The position numbers were made by a program, and so were the translations under genes. Source: Variovorax sp. OV700 (lineage in GTDB: Bacteria; Pseudomonadota; Gammaproteobacteria; Burkholderiales; Burkholderiaceae_C). From it: a stretch of 64,000 nt of DNA. This document shows, piece after piece, positions 18,637 to 27,159 of this stretch. The stretch covers positions 682,001 to 746,000 of the forward strand of contig NZ_FNDR01000001.1 of assembly GCF_900099805.1 (NCBI RefSeq), given 5' to 3'. The number at the start of each line of letters is the position of its first letter. The stretch's first letter is position 1. The notes beneath the pieces were generated by a model. The model saw only the letters and a program-made list of their open reading frames with translations, made no database searches and had not been told where the DNA came from.

Positions 18637-19014
18637 ATGCCCAGGCTCCTCATCACCGCCTCCAACTTGCAGTTCGTCGCGCGACCCATCCCGACGCACC
18701 GCAGAGGGTCGCAGCGTTCCCGCAGCTCTTGCCCTACCGGCAGCGCCTGATCCACGTCCGCTGTAGCGGCGAAGGCGTGTGGGTGCCGCTCGGGGACTGG
18801 AAGCTCGGCGCCGGCTTCGAGAATCACACCTCGCATCCGACGGTCGGCGACTTCCTCTTCTATCCTGGGGGCTACAGCGAGACCGAGATCATCCTCGCCT
18901 ACGGCGCGTGCAGCTTTGCGAGCAAGATGTGACATCTCGCCGGGAACCACTTCACTGCGCGAACTGGGCCGGCGCGTGCTGTGGAACGGCGCGAGGAAGT
19001 CTGGTGAGATCTGA
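18637..19014 (+). pseudogene. DUF3830 (cyclophilin-like) gene, broken by frameshifts and a nonsense codon
   Basis: The product should begin MPRLLITASNLQFVAR. It shifts frame near 18680 to continue as DAPQRVAAFPQLLPYRQRL, the WVPLGDW region and FENHTSHP, then YPGGYSETEI and FASKM. There a TGA at 18930 replaces the expected Gly codon. In the same frame HLAGNHFTA follows, then another shift gives LRELGRRVLWNGA and a stop at 19012. Intact DUF3830 proteins (~140-150 aa) often sit beside amidohydrolase and ABC-transporter genes in Burkholderiales. The three lesions mean it is dead unless they are sequencing errors. Confidence 0.72.
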
Positions 19015-19049
19015 GGTGAATAGGTGAACAGGTGGAAGGGAACGGGAAG

Positions 19050-20564
19050 CTACGGCGTGCTTATGCGAGCAGCGTGCGTATCGGGGGCAATCGGCTCCTG
19101 AAGCGCGCGCAAATGGATGCGCTCCATTGCGGCCAGGATGGGCGCCATGTCAGCCTCGGCGGCTGCATAGCGAGGGAGCAAGTCCTTGAACTCGCTTTCA
19201 ATTTCGGCGAGCAACGAGGCTTCGTCGATGCGCGTCAGTCGCCCGTCGCAGATCACCACCTCGCCGTCGACCATCGAAAAGTCAAGGCCGGCGCCCCGCT
19301 CTCCATAGACCAACTGGCGCACCGGGTCAATAAAAGGCGTGAACGTCACACTGTCGGTGCGGTAAGCCACCATGTCGGCGCAAGCGCCGACACGCAGTGC
19401 GCCGAGCCGATCACCGAAACCCAGCGCGCGGGCGCCGGCTACGGTGCCCGCATAGAGGGCCTCATGCGCGCTCAGCCAGCGCGAATGATCGTTGCCACGT
19501 ATCTTCGAGAGTGCCGCTGCCGAGCCGAGCACGTTGAGCATGTTGACAGTCACGGTTGAGCAGGATCCGTCGGAGCCGAGGCTGACGTTCACGCCGGCAT
19601 CCAGTAACTGCCGCACCGGCTGCACGCCAGAACCCAGCATCAGGTTGCTCCAGGGATTGTGCTGGGCGGTTGCTCCCGTGTTCGCCAGGATCTCGATCTC
19701 CCGAGGATTCAGCCAGACCGCGTGAATAAGGCTCGTCGTCGGTTTGAGGAATCCGATGCGGTCTAGGTACTCCACCATCGTGCAGCCGTAGAAATGCTGA
19801 CCTGTCACTACCTGCAGCCGGGTCTCCTGCACATGAGTAATGACGGGCAGTGCGAGCCGGTCCGCTAGCGCCCTCAGTCGCAACAAGAAGCTTTCTGTGC
19901 AGCGTTGCGGCGCCGAAGCCGAAACAAGCACACCGACCCGCGCCTCATGGGGATGGCGGCGACGCACCATGTCCTCGACCAGCGCTACGCAATCGTCGGG
20001 TCGCGGACGGGCTGCGTTGCGTAACTCCTGCGCCAATTTCGGCGGCACAAGACTCTCGACAAACGGAAAGTTGTCGATGACCGGTTTGTCCATCATGGCG
20101 AATCCGACAAGTGCGCGTATGCCGCTGTCGTCATACGCCTGCATGCAGGCCTCGATACGCTCGCGCTCGATGGCGCCGCCCAGCGCCATGTCGTCAACCA
20201 GCGTGGTGCAACCGGTGCGCAGCGACTCGATCGCGCCAAGCATCGTTCGCAGATAGGCCTGCCGAGGTGTCAGGGCCACAGGTAGCCGCGTGCGCACCAG
20301 GTGCATCCACAGCTCCAGCGGAAGGTTCTCCGCGCGGCCGCGCTGGAAGTGCTCATGCGAGTGTTGGTGCCCATTGACCAGCCCGGGCACCAGTAGGCGC
20401 TTCTTCAGGTCGATGACTGTGGCCTCGCAGGCCAGAGTTCCCGCCGGTTCGATCGCTTCGATGAGGCCGTTGTCCACGAGAATGTCGAGCGTACGCGGAT
20501 CGAGTTCATGGCGCGATCCCACCAGCACTCGCGCATTCTTCAGAAGGGTGCGTTTCTTGCTCAT
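19050..20564 (-). CDS. ATZ/TRZ-family amidohydrolase
   Basis: A 504-aa subtype III amidohydrolase. Motifs: VNGHQHSHEH (HxH), a His in THVQETR, HAVWLNP, and the Asp of LGSDGS. It is similar in layout to the 513-aa protein at 4721-6262 and likely acts on a related N-heterocycle. The ATG at 20564 is chosen because the upstream extension would run through the divergent deaminase gene, whose start is only 33 bp away. Deaminase and amidohydrolase are probably co-regulated from this very short shared region. Confidence 0.9.
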   Translation of the reverse strand: MSKKRTLLKNARVLVGSRHELDPRTLDILVDNGLIEAIEPAGTLACEATVIDLKKRLLVPGLVNGHQHSHEHFQRGRAENLPLELWMHLVRTRLPVALTPRQAYLRTMLGAIESLRTGCTTLVDDMALGGAIERERIEACMQAYDDSGIRALVGFAMMDKPVIDNFPFVESLVPPKLAQELRNAARPRPDDCVALVEDMVRRRHPHEARVGVLVSASAPQRCTESFLLRLRALADRLALPVITHVQETRLQVVTGQHFYGCTMVEYLDRIGFLKPTTSLIHAVWLNPREIEILANTGATAQHNPWSNLMLGSGVQPVRQLLDAGVNVSLGSDGSCSTVTVNMLNVLGSAAALSKIRGNDHSRWLSAHEALYAGTVAGARALGFGDRLGALRVGACADMVAYRTDSVTFTPFIDPVRQLVYGERGAGLDFSMVDGEVVICDGRLTRIDEASLLAEIESEFKDLLPRYAAAEADMAPILAAMERIHLRALQEPIAPDTHAARISTP

Positions 20565-20597
20565 GAAGTTGTTTTGACCGAGTTGAAAGTGAATGAC

Positions 20598-21107
20598 ATG
20601 AACGTTTGTCTGCCCTCTTCGCCAGCAACGCAGGACCAGAGCGCGGTCGACATCCACTGGATGCGTGCGGCCATCGAGCAGGCCTCAGAAGCCTATGACC
20701 GCGGCGACTGGCCAACAGGCGCCGTACTCGTCAAAGACGGCCAATGGCTGTCGGCGGGCCAAAACCGGCAGAACACCCAGGGGGACGTGACGGCACACGC
20801 GGAGACCGACGCCGTGCAGTCGGCCTACCGCGCGCACGGCCCCAGCGCGACCGTTGGCTCCACGCTCTACTGCACGATGGAGCCCTGCCCCATGTGCGCA
20901 GGTGCGCTGAAGTTGGCAGGCGTCCGTACCGTGGTACTGGCCCTTCGTCACGCCACCCTGCGGCGGACCGACTTGGGCCGCTACAGCCTCGAAGACTTCT
21001 GCGACATGACTGGATTTGACATCGAGTTGCGCGATGGTGTCCTTGAATCTGACTATCTCGCCCTGCGACTGCGTTGGGGTGGTGACCAGGTGGCACTGAA
21101 GACCTGA
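20598..21107 (+). CDS. CDA-fold nucleoside/base deaminase (copy 2)
   Basis: A 169-aa zinc deaminase, paralogue of the gene at 11688-12209. HAE gives H67 and E69; PCPMC gives C97 and C100. Cytoplasmic deamination of an amino-N-heterocycle is expected. It is convergent with the ABC permease gene that ends at 21179, whereas copy 1 lies in the same direction as its permease remnant. One of the duplicated modules has therefore been rearranged. Start ATG 20598 is the first consistent with the family N-terminus. Confidence 0.9.
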   Translation: MNVCLPSSPATQDQSAVDIHWMRAAIEQASEAYDRGDWPTGAVLVKDGQWLSAGQNRQNTQGDVTAHAETDAVQSAYRAHGPSATVGSTLYCTMEPCPMCAGALKLAGVRTVVLALRHATLRRTDLGRYSLEDFCDMTGFDIELRDGVLESDYLALRLRWGGDQVALKT

Positions 21108-21178
21108 CGCAGAGCGGCAACCGAAAGCCGGGCTGTGCGCCGCGGGCCTTGACACAAACGAAGGTAAGGCCATGGCGC

Positions 21179-22051
21179 CTACTTCACATGACGCGAAATG
21201 CCCGCCAGCCGCTCCATCACCACCATCAGCACTACCGTGGCGGCCACCAGCACGCCCGACACGGCGGCGGCGCGCACGTCAAGGCTGCCTTCGATGATGT
21301 GCCACATACGGAGGGGCAACACCTCGCTGCGTGCGTCCGAGAGGAAAAGCGACACGGTCACGTTATCGAACGAATACATGAAGCCGATGAAGGCCCCCGC
21401 CGCAATGCCCGGCGCGATAAGAGGCAGGGTAACGGTACGGAAGGCATGCAACCGTGAAGCCCCGAGCGCGCCGGCGCATTCGAGCAGGCTGCCATCGAGC
21501 TGACTCAGGCTAGCCGCCGTGGTACGCAGGATGTAAGGCGCGGTGATCGCCATATGGCCGATCACTAGAGTGCCGAAGGACAGACCGCTGCCCGCCAAGT
21601 TGAACAGCATCAGCAAGGACAGCCCTATGGCAAGCGTGGGCAGCATGAGCGGCGACAGGAACACTGCCTCCACCGTGCGCGCCCACGCCTCGCGACGGCG
21701 TGCCAGTGCAAGCGCCGCCGCGACCGCCAGCACAATCGAAAGCACGGTGGCTGTACCGGCGAGCTTGAGCGACAGCAGGAAGGCCTCGATCAGTTCGGGG
21801 GAGTCATTCCACAGCGCTTCGTACCAGCGCCAGGAATAGCCGGGCGGCGGGAACTTGAGCGAATAACCACTGGTGAACGAAGTCACGACGACGATCGCCG
21901 TCGGTGCGACCAACAGGATCGCGGCGATAGCGCCGAGAAGTCCGATCAGCGTCTGGAAGGACAGGCGCTCCAGCGCGCGACCCCGACTAGCCCGAGCAAC
22001 GGAGGTGGCCGGCGCGGAGCCGGCGGATTTCAGCTTTGCGGGGTCAGACAT
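21179..22051 (-). CDS. PotC-type ABC transporter permease
   Basis: A ~290-aa inner-membrane permease of the spermidine/putrescine-type group with six predicted spans and an EAA-loop (CAGALGASRLHAFRTVTLPL). The ATG at 22051 overlaps the end of the PotB-type gene (stop at 22044) by 8 bp. With its partner it forms the channel of the importer powered by the ATPase at 22909. A decayed copy of its last ~45 codons is at 12.24-12.36 kb. Confidence 0.92.
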   Translation of the reverse strand: MSDPAKLKSAGSAPATSVARASRGRALERLSFQTLIGLLGAIAAILLVAPTAIVVVTSFTSGYSLKFPPPGYSWRWYEALWNDSPELIEAFLLSLKLAGTATVLSIVLAVAAALALARRREAWARTVEAVFLSPLMLPTLAIGLSLLMLFNLAGSGLSFGTLVIGHMAITAPYILRTTAASLSQLDGSLLECAGALGASRLHAFRTVTLPLIAPGIAAGAFIGFMYSFDNVTVSLFLSDARSEVLPLRMWHIIEGSLDVRAAAVSGVLVAATVVLMVVMERLAGISRHVK

Positions 22052-22901
22052 AGACGAATCCTTTGCTGCGACGGCCAAACGTATTCACGAGGCAAACCAC
22101 CGCCATCACACTGACCAGCAGGAGCATCGCGATGGCAGCGGCGAAGGGATAGTTGCCGGCCTCGATCGCCTGCTGATACATGAACGAAGGCATGTAGACC
22201 TGCTGGCCGCCGCCTACCAGCGCCTGCGTCACGAAGGCGCTTACGCTCGCGGCGAAAACCAACAGCCCACCTGCAAGCAGCCCTGGCACAGAAAGCGGCA
22301 AGGTGATCTGCCAGAAGGTGCGCCAGTAGCCGGCACCCAGCGCACGGGAGGCCTGGGTCAGGTTCCCATCCAGGTTCGCGAGCGCGGTAATAAGCGGCAG
22401 TACCATCAGCGGCAGCTCGATCTGCGCCAAGGCGACGACGACGGCGCCCGGCGTATAGAGCAGCTTCAGTGGCTCGGCGATCCAGCCCAGTTCCAAGAGC
22501 GCACTGTTGACGATCCCCTGGCGACCGAGGATCACCACCCAAGCGAAGGTGCGCACAACAGAGCTGGTGAGCAGCGGCAGCAGTACCACCAGCAGCAGTG
22601 CGCCCTGCCAGCGCCGCGGCGTTTGGCTGTACAGCAGGGCCAGCGGAAAGCCCAGCACCAGAGCCAGCAGCGTGGCTCGCAAGCCCAGCCACATGGTGTT
22701 GCCCAGCACCGCCAGGTTGAAGCCGTCGCTGAGGAACTTCAGGTATTGGCCGACCCCGGCATCTCGCAGATCCGGGTCGTTGTGGAAGCTGACGAACGCC
22801 AGCAGGAGCAGCGGCGCGAGGACGAATGCCAGGAAAAAAAGAGCCAGTGGCGCGGCGAGCGCCAGAGGCGCAGCAAGGCGGGAATTGGATGCAGTACTCA
22901 T
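22044..22901 (-). CDS. PotB-type ABC transporter permease
   Basis: A 285-aa permease with six hydrophobic segments and the EAA-like loop ASRALGAGYWRTFWQITLPL. The start at 22901 (MSTASNS) overlaps the ATPase stop at 22909; an in-frame Met six codons upstream is also possible. It pairs with the PotC-type permease. These families import polyamines, iron, thiamine or small organic solutes. Confidence 0.92.
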   Translation of the reverse strand: MSTASNSRLAAPLALAAPLALFFLAFVLAPLLLLAFVSFHNDPDLRDAGVGQYLKFLSDGFNLAVLGNTMWLGLRATLLALVLGFPLALLYSQTPRRWQGALLLVVLLPLLTSSVVRTFAWVVILGRQGIVNSALLELGWIAEPLKLLYTPGAVVVALAQIELPLMVLPLITALANLDGNLTQASRALGAGYWRTFWQITLPLSVPGLLAGGLLVFAASVSAFVTQALVGGGQQVYMPSFMYQQAIEAGNYPFAAAIAMLLLVSVMAVVCLVNTFGRRSKGFVYV

Positions 22902-22908
22902 CACGGGC

Positions 22909-23997
22909 TCAGGCGGCAAAGACGCTGGTCGGCGAGCCAGGACGCAGGCGCAGTCCGACTACCTCACCGGCGACATAGCGGGTCGATCCCACTGTTCGGG
23001 GTTGCGTCACCTTCACCGCGTCGCCGGAGGCTAGACGCAACTCGTAGACCAGAGACGGTCCAAGAGGAAGCACCATTTCCACTTTGGCCGACAGCGCATC
23101 TTCGCCCGGTGTGCCCATGGCCAGGTGTTCAGGTCGTGTCGCCAGCACTACTGCCCCGACCTGAGAGCACGGTGCCGCTGAGCCGAGCGACAGCCGTCCG
23201 CCGTCGCGCGCATCGACCGCGTATCCGGAGCCGTCCTGCAGCAGCCGGCCGGCTACTAGGTTCGCCGTACCAACGAAATTAGCGACGAACAGGGAACAGG
23301 GACGGTCGTAGATCGCCTCTGGCGTATCGAACTGTTCGACCCGTCCGGCATTCATCACTGCAATGCGGTCGGCCATCGACATGGCTTCCTCCTGGTCGTG
23401 GGTGACCAGAACAGTTGTAATGCCGAGCTCGCGCTGAATGCGCTTGATCTCAATCTGCATATCCAACCGGAGATTTTTGTCGAGTGCACCGAAGGGCTCG
23501 TCCAATAGCAAGACCTTGGGCTTCACCGCAAGCGTTCGCGCAAGCGCAACGCGCTGCTGCTGTCCGCCGGACAATTCGCGCGGGAAGCGACTGCCGAAGC
23601 GACCCATTTGCACGAGATCCAACATCTGCGCGGCCGTGTCACGTGCCGCTGCGGCGTTGATGCGCCGTGCGCGCAGTCCATAGGCGACATTGGCCGCCAC
23701 AGTCATGTGCGGGAATAAGGCGTAGTTCTGGAACACAATGCCAGCGCCGCGCTCATTGGTCGGGAGAGCATCAACCTTTTCGCCGCCGATCACGACGGAG
23801 CCGCCCGTCTGGCGCGTCAATCCCGCCACAACCCGCAACAAAGTTGTTTTGCCGCAGCCGCTCGGCCCCAGCAGCGCTACCAGCTCCCCTGCTTGTATCC
23901 CGAGGGAAACGGACTCCACGGCAATCGCGCCGCCATACTGGTGATGAACGTGGTCGAGTTCGATCGAGACGCCGGACCCACTTTTTGAGAAAAGCAT
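22909..23997 (-). CDS. PotA-type ABC transporter ATP-binding protein with TOBE domain
   Basis: A 362-aa ATPase. Walker A GPSGCGKTT, signature LSGGQQQRV, Walker B VLLLDEPFGALD and the switch His in VTHDQEEAM lie in the first ~230 residues. The C-terminal ~110 residues form the TOBE regulatory barrel seen in PotA, MalK and FbpC proteins. It is the first gene of the minus-strand importer operon, divergent from its binding-protein gene at 24270. Confidence 0.93.
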   Translation of the reverse strand: MLFSKSGSGVSIELDHVHHQYGGAIAVESVSLGIQAGELVALLGPSGCGKTTLLRVVAGLTRQTGGSVVIGGEKVDALPTNERGAGIVFQNYALFPHMTVAANVAYGLRARRINAAAARDTAAQMLDLVQMGRFGSRFPRELSGGQQQRVALARTLAVKPKVLLLDEPFGALDKNLRLDMQIEIKRIQRELGITTVLVTHDQEEAMSMADRIAVMNAGRVEQFDTPEAIYDRPCSLFVANFVGTANLVAGRLLQDGSGYAVDARDGGRLSLGSAAPCSQVGAVVLATRPEHLAMGTPGEDALSAKVEMVLPLGPSLVYELRLASGDAVKVTQPRTVGSTRYVAGEVVGLRLRPGSPTSVFAA

Positions 23998-24269
23998 GCA
24001 GAGAACTCCAGTCGCCGCATAGGGTCGCGGCTTTCGAAGAGTGACTCAAGATTCATGCCAGAAAATACAAGTGCACTCTGTATTGCACACAAGTTAGCAT
24101 AGAGCTGGATACACCACAATGGTGTTTATGTGCACAATAACTGACCTTGATGTACCAAAATGGGGCGGATGGGTGGCGCAGGTCCGAGATTAATTGGATA
24201 CGAGCCTGGCACAAACTTTGCGCCTTTGGAGACACAGTTGCCGATCTACTCTTGTCAAAAGGATTCTCA
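23998..24269. promoter_or_regulatory. Divergent regulatory region of the PotABC-like importer
   Basis: This 272-bp AT-rich gap lies between the divergent ATPase and binding-protein genes. It contains GTGCA-N8-TGCAC at 24071-24088, ACACCA-CAA-TGGTGT at 24111-24125 and TGTGCACA at 24129-24136. Closely spaced inverted repeats are what a dimeric GntR protein would bind. The two GntR genes of the island are the obvious candidates. The similar GGTGCA-CAT-TGCACC at 10877 would make it a shared operator, which is speculative. Confidence 0.5.
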
Positions 24270-25325
24270 ATGCACCCCTCTCTCCTCTCCCGCCGCAGCC
24301 TCCTGAGAAGTGCAGGGCTCGGCGCGGCCTACCTCGCAGCCCCGTTGTGCATTGCGCATGCGCAGGGCAAAAACATTGCATCGACCACCCCCCCGGGGGC
24401 GTGGGAGGCGGCCCATCGCAGCATCCTTCTGCCAGCTTTTTCGCGCGCGACGGGCGGATCGGTAAGCCTTGTCGCCTCACAGCCCCTTGATACGCTTTCA
24501 AAGGTAATTGCTTCCAAGGCGAACCCTCCCTTTGACGTGATCATGCTGGACGAGGGCCCCTACCTCGCCGCGCTGTCGCAGGACATCTTCGAGAAGATAC
24601 CTGTCGACAAGGTGCCGAACCTGGCGGAAGTGCCTTCACGGCTTGTCGACCCGCGCGGCCTTGGTGTGTTCGTCTCAGGTCAGATTATCGGAATTGCCTA
24701 CAACACGGACAAGATCAAGACGCCGCCCAAGTCCTGGAGTGACCTGTTGAAACCGGAATTCAAAGGCCGAATCGGCCTCGCCAGCATGGGTTCGACCCTA
24801 GTGTCAGCCTGGATGGTCGAGATCGCCCGACTCAACGGCGGAAGCGAAGAGAACATGGAGCCGGCTTTCCAATTTGTGAAAAAGCTGCTGCCCAACGTAG
24901 GGGCCATCGCCAGTAGCCCCGGTGCGCTCGCGACGCTTTTCCAGCAGGGACAAATCGACATCGCAGTCCACTACAACAACAACGTCGGCGATCTGCAAGC
25001 CAAGGGTGTACCCATCGCACTAACTCGTCCCGACACGGGATGGATCCACATCAAGAGCTCGATGCACATCGTAAAGAACAGCCGCAACCCAGACTTGGCC
25101 GCCGCTTATATCAACGCCGCGCTCAGCCCGGAAGTACAGACCAAGATGGCGGCAGAGCCGTATTTCGTTGTACCAGTCAGCAAGAAGGCCGTACTCAGCC
25201 CTGGCCTTCAGGCATACGCTAAGACCGTAGAGGAGATCGAGAAGATGAGCCGTGTCGATTGGGCCAAGCTCAATCCACGCCGTGGCGAGTACATCGAGCG
25301 ATTCAACCGCGAGGTGAAAGTGTGA
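24270..25325 (+). CDS. PotD/Fbp-type ABC substrate-binding protein
   Basis: A 351-aa exported binding protein of the spermidine/iron(III)-type fold. The start at 24270 has AAGGA 7 bases upstream and yields a leader with twin arginines (LSRRSLLRSAG), a hydrophobic core and AHA-QG cleavage. Further upstream frame is unlikely. It is the periplasmic partner of the divergent PotABC-like importer. Its stop overlaps the next gene's GTG (GTGA), so ligand import and the decarboxylase-like enzyme are translationally coupled. Confidence 0.92.
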   Translation: MHPSLLSRRSLLRSAGLGAAYLAAPLCIAHAQGKNIASTTPPGAWEAAHRSILLPAFSRATGGSVSLVASQPLDTLSKVIASKANPPFDVIMLDEGPYLAALSQDIFEKIPVDKVPNLAEVPSRLVDPRGLGVFVSGQIIGIAYNTDKIKTPPKSWSDLLKPEFKGRIGLASMGSTLVSAWMVEIARLNGGSEENMEPAFQFVKKLLPNVGAIASSPGALATLFQQGQIDIAVHYNNNVGDLQAKGVPIALTRPDTGWIHIKSSMHIVKNSRNPDLAAAYINAALSPEVQTKMAAEPYFVVPVSKKAVLSPGLQAYAKTVEEIEKMSRVDWAKLNPRRGEYIERFNREVKV

Positions 25326-26062
25326 GCATTGAGGCAGAACCCAAGCGCGTGCTACTTGGAATGCTCACGCCGTCATCCAACACGGCACTCGAGCCCATCA
25401 CATCGGCCATGCTTGCAGGCCTGTCGGAGGTGTCGGCGCATTTCGCGCGGTTCCGAGTGACGGAAATTTCGCTGCGCGACCAGGCCTTGGGCCAGTTTGA
25501 CGAGACGCCTATTTTGGAGGCCGCCCGCCTGCTGGCGGATGCCCGTGTGGACGTCATTGCGTGGAACGGCACCTCGTCGGGGTGGCTTGGCTTCGAACGG
25601 GACGAGGCCTTGTGCGCACGCATCACGCATGAAACCGGAATTCCGGCCTGCACCTCCGTGCTGGCGCTTAACGAGGCCATGCGGTTGGCGGGCCACACCC
25701 GCTTCGGTCTGCTTTCACCCTACCTGTCGGATGTGCAGCAGCTCATCGTGGAAAATTATCGGAGGTCAGCGTTCGCATGCACTACTGAACGGCATCTCGG
25801 CCTCAGCGTCAACTTTGAGTTCTCTGAGGTCACGGCGGGTCAGATCGAAAGCATGGCCCGCCAGGCAGCCGCCTCAGGGGAGCCTGAATGTCTCACCACC
25901 TTCTGTACCAACCTGCGAGCCGCGCCTCTGGTGCCGGCATTGGAGGAATCGCTTGGCCTGCCGGTCTACGACACCGTGGCGACCGCCGTCTGGAAATCGC
26001 TACGTATCGCAGGCGTGGATACCCGCCGTGTCAAGGGCTGGGGTAGCCTCTTTAAGCTCTAA
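25322..26062 (+). CDS. Arylmalonate decarboxylase/maleate isomerase-family protein (AMDase-like active site)
   Basis: A 246-aa Asp/Glu racemase-superfamily protein starting at GTG 25322. Racemases and maleate isomerases use two Cys. Here the N-terminal one is replaced by Gly in WNGTSSG (G83-T84-S85), while the C-terminal one is kept as C195 in TTFCTNL. That Gly-Thr-Ser plus single late Cys layout is the one known from arylmalonate decarboxylase (G74-T75-S76, C188). Decarboxylation of a malonate-like compound is thus as likely as isomerisation. It is co-translated with the binding protein. Confidence 0.82.
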   Translation: MSIEAEPKRVLLGMLTPSSNTALEPITSAMLAGLSEVSAHFARFRVTEISLRDQALGQFDETPILEAARLLADARVDVIAWNGTSSGWLGFERDEALCARITHETGIPACTSVLALNEAMRLAGHTRFGLLSPYLSDVQQLIVENYRRSAFACTTERHLGLSVNFEFSEVTAGQIESMARQAAASGEPECLTTFCTNLRAAPLVPALEESLGLPVYDTVATAVWKSLRIAGVDTRRVKGWGSLFKL

Positions 26063-26117
26063 CAATTGTCGGGCAGGCAGTTTGCTTATATTAGTGCCCG
26101 AATTCCAACCCAGCGTC

Positions 26118-26843
26118 ATGGCGACAACATCCTCCAGCACCCTTACCGAGTCCGTCACCAAGCAAAGCGCATCGAAAGCGGACATCTACGAACGCATCTA
26201 CGACGCAATCGTCGAACATCGACTGGCTCCCGGCACCAAGCTTGCCGAAGAGCGCGTCGCCGAACTGTTCTCAGTGAGCCGCACCCAGGTACGGGGTGTC
26301 CTGCAGCGCCTAGCGGTAGAACAGCTCGTGACCCTGGTTCCCAACCGCGGAGCGTTCGTCACTCGGCCGACCGTGGAGGAGGCGCGCGACGTGCTTGCAG
26401 TTCGGCGAACCCTCGAACCGGCAATCGTTACCCGGCTGATCCAAAAAATCCGCGATGGCAAAGCGGCCGGAGCGCTGAAGGAGCTGCGCAGCATAGTCAA
26501 GCGGGAGAAACAAGCACACGTTTCCGGCGACCGACGTGCAGCCGTGCGCTTGTCCGGGGAATTTCACGTCATGCTCGCTCAGCTTTCAGGCAGCAGCATT
26601 CTTACTCGCATGATGCGCGAGCTGACCCCACTCACCTGCCTCGCGATCCTCACCTACGAGGTACCGACAGGTGCCGCTTGCCTCGACCATGAGCATGTAC
26701 TTCTGCTCGATGCCATCGAAAGCGGCGACGATGCTGCTGCTGTTGCGCTGGCGGTCGAACACTTACACCACATAGAGCGCTCCCTCAATCTTCGCGAGGA
26801 AGAGGAGCAGCAGGTCGATCTTGCCGAAGTTCTGTTGGGCTAA
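26118..26843 (+). CDS. GntR-family regulator with FCD domain (copy 2)
   Basis: A 241-aa FadR-type regulator, paralogue of the 14974 gene. HTH: DIYERIYDAIVEHRLAPG, LAEERVAELF, VSRTQVRGVLQRL. The FCD domain holds RTLEPAIVTR, GEFHVMLAQLSGSS and DHEHVLLLDAI. The acidic tail again ends VDLAEVLLG. It follows the AMDase-like gene by 55 bp and probably controls the importer operon through the palindromes at 24.07-24.14 kb, perhaps sharing operators with copy 1. Confidence 0.92.
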   Translation: MATTSSSTLTESVTKQSASKADIYERIYDAIVEHRLAPGTKLAEERVAELFSVSRTQVRGVLQRLAVEQLVTLVPNRGAFVTRPTVEEARDVLAVRRTLEPAIVTRLIQKIRDGKAAGALKELRSIVKREKQAHVSGDRRAAVRLSGEFHVMLAQLSGSSILTRMMRELTPLTCLAILTYEVPTGAACLDHEHVLLLDAIESGDDAAAVALAVEHLHHIERSLNLREEEEQQVDLAEVLLG

Positions 26844-27042
26844 GCCCGGTCCCACTGTTCTCTAACGCTGTTCGCCTAGACTGAACGGTTGGCGTCCTAC
26901 GCCCACCGGCGAACTCACGCTTGGGCATCTGTACCGCGTGTCCCAGCCTCTTTTTGTCCCCTGGTCTCGCAGATCAGAAGAACGATGCGTTCGCGTTCCA
27001 AAAAAAGCAAATAGGACATCACTTTGGATACAAAGCGGCATG

Positions 27043-27158
27043 TCAACGAAGAAGTTTCACGCTGCGAGGCAGCAGCACGATTTTTCCGAGCGTGCTTCCG
27101 CCGTCGAGCAGCTCGTGCGCATGCCGCGCTTCTGCAAGAAAAAAATGGGCTTTGGCGC
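27043..27158 (-). pseudogene. Zinc-type alcohol dehydrogenase/quinone oxidoreductase, C-terminal remnant
   Basis: The last ~38 codons of a minus-strand frame, AKAHFFLAEARHAHELLD, GGSTLGKIVLLP and a stop, match the conserved C-terminus of medium-chain dehydrogenases ('F.L..A..AH.LLE.G...GKIVL'). The rest of the ~320-aa enzyme is absent. It is joined in frame to a trbG fragment, so the apparent 130-aa protein is a chimera of two unrelated scraps. Confidence 0.6.
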
Positions 27159-27159
27159 A

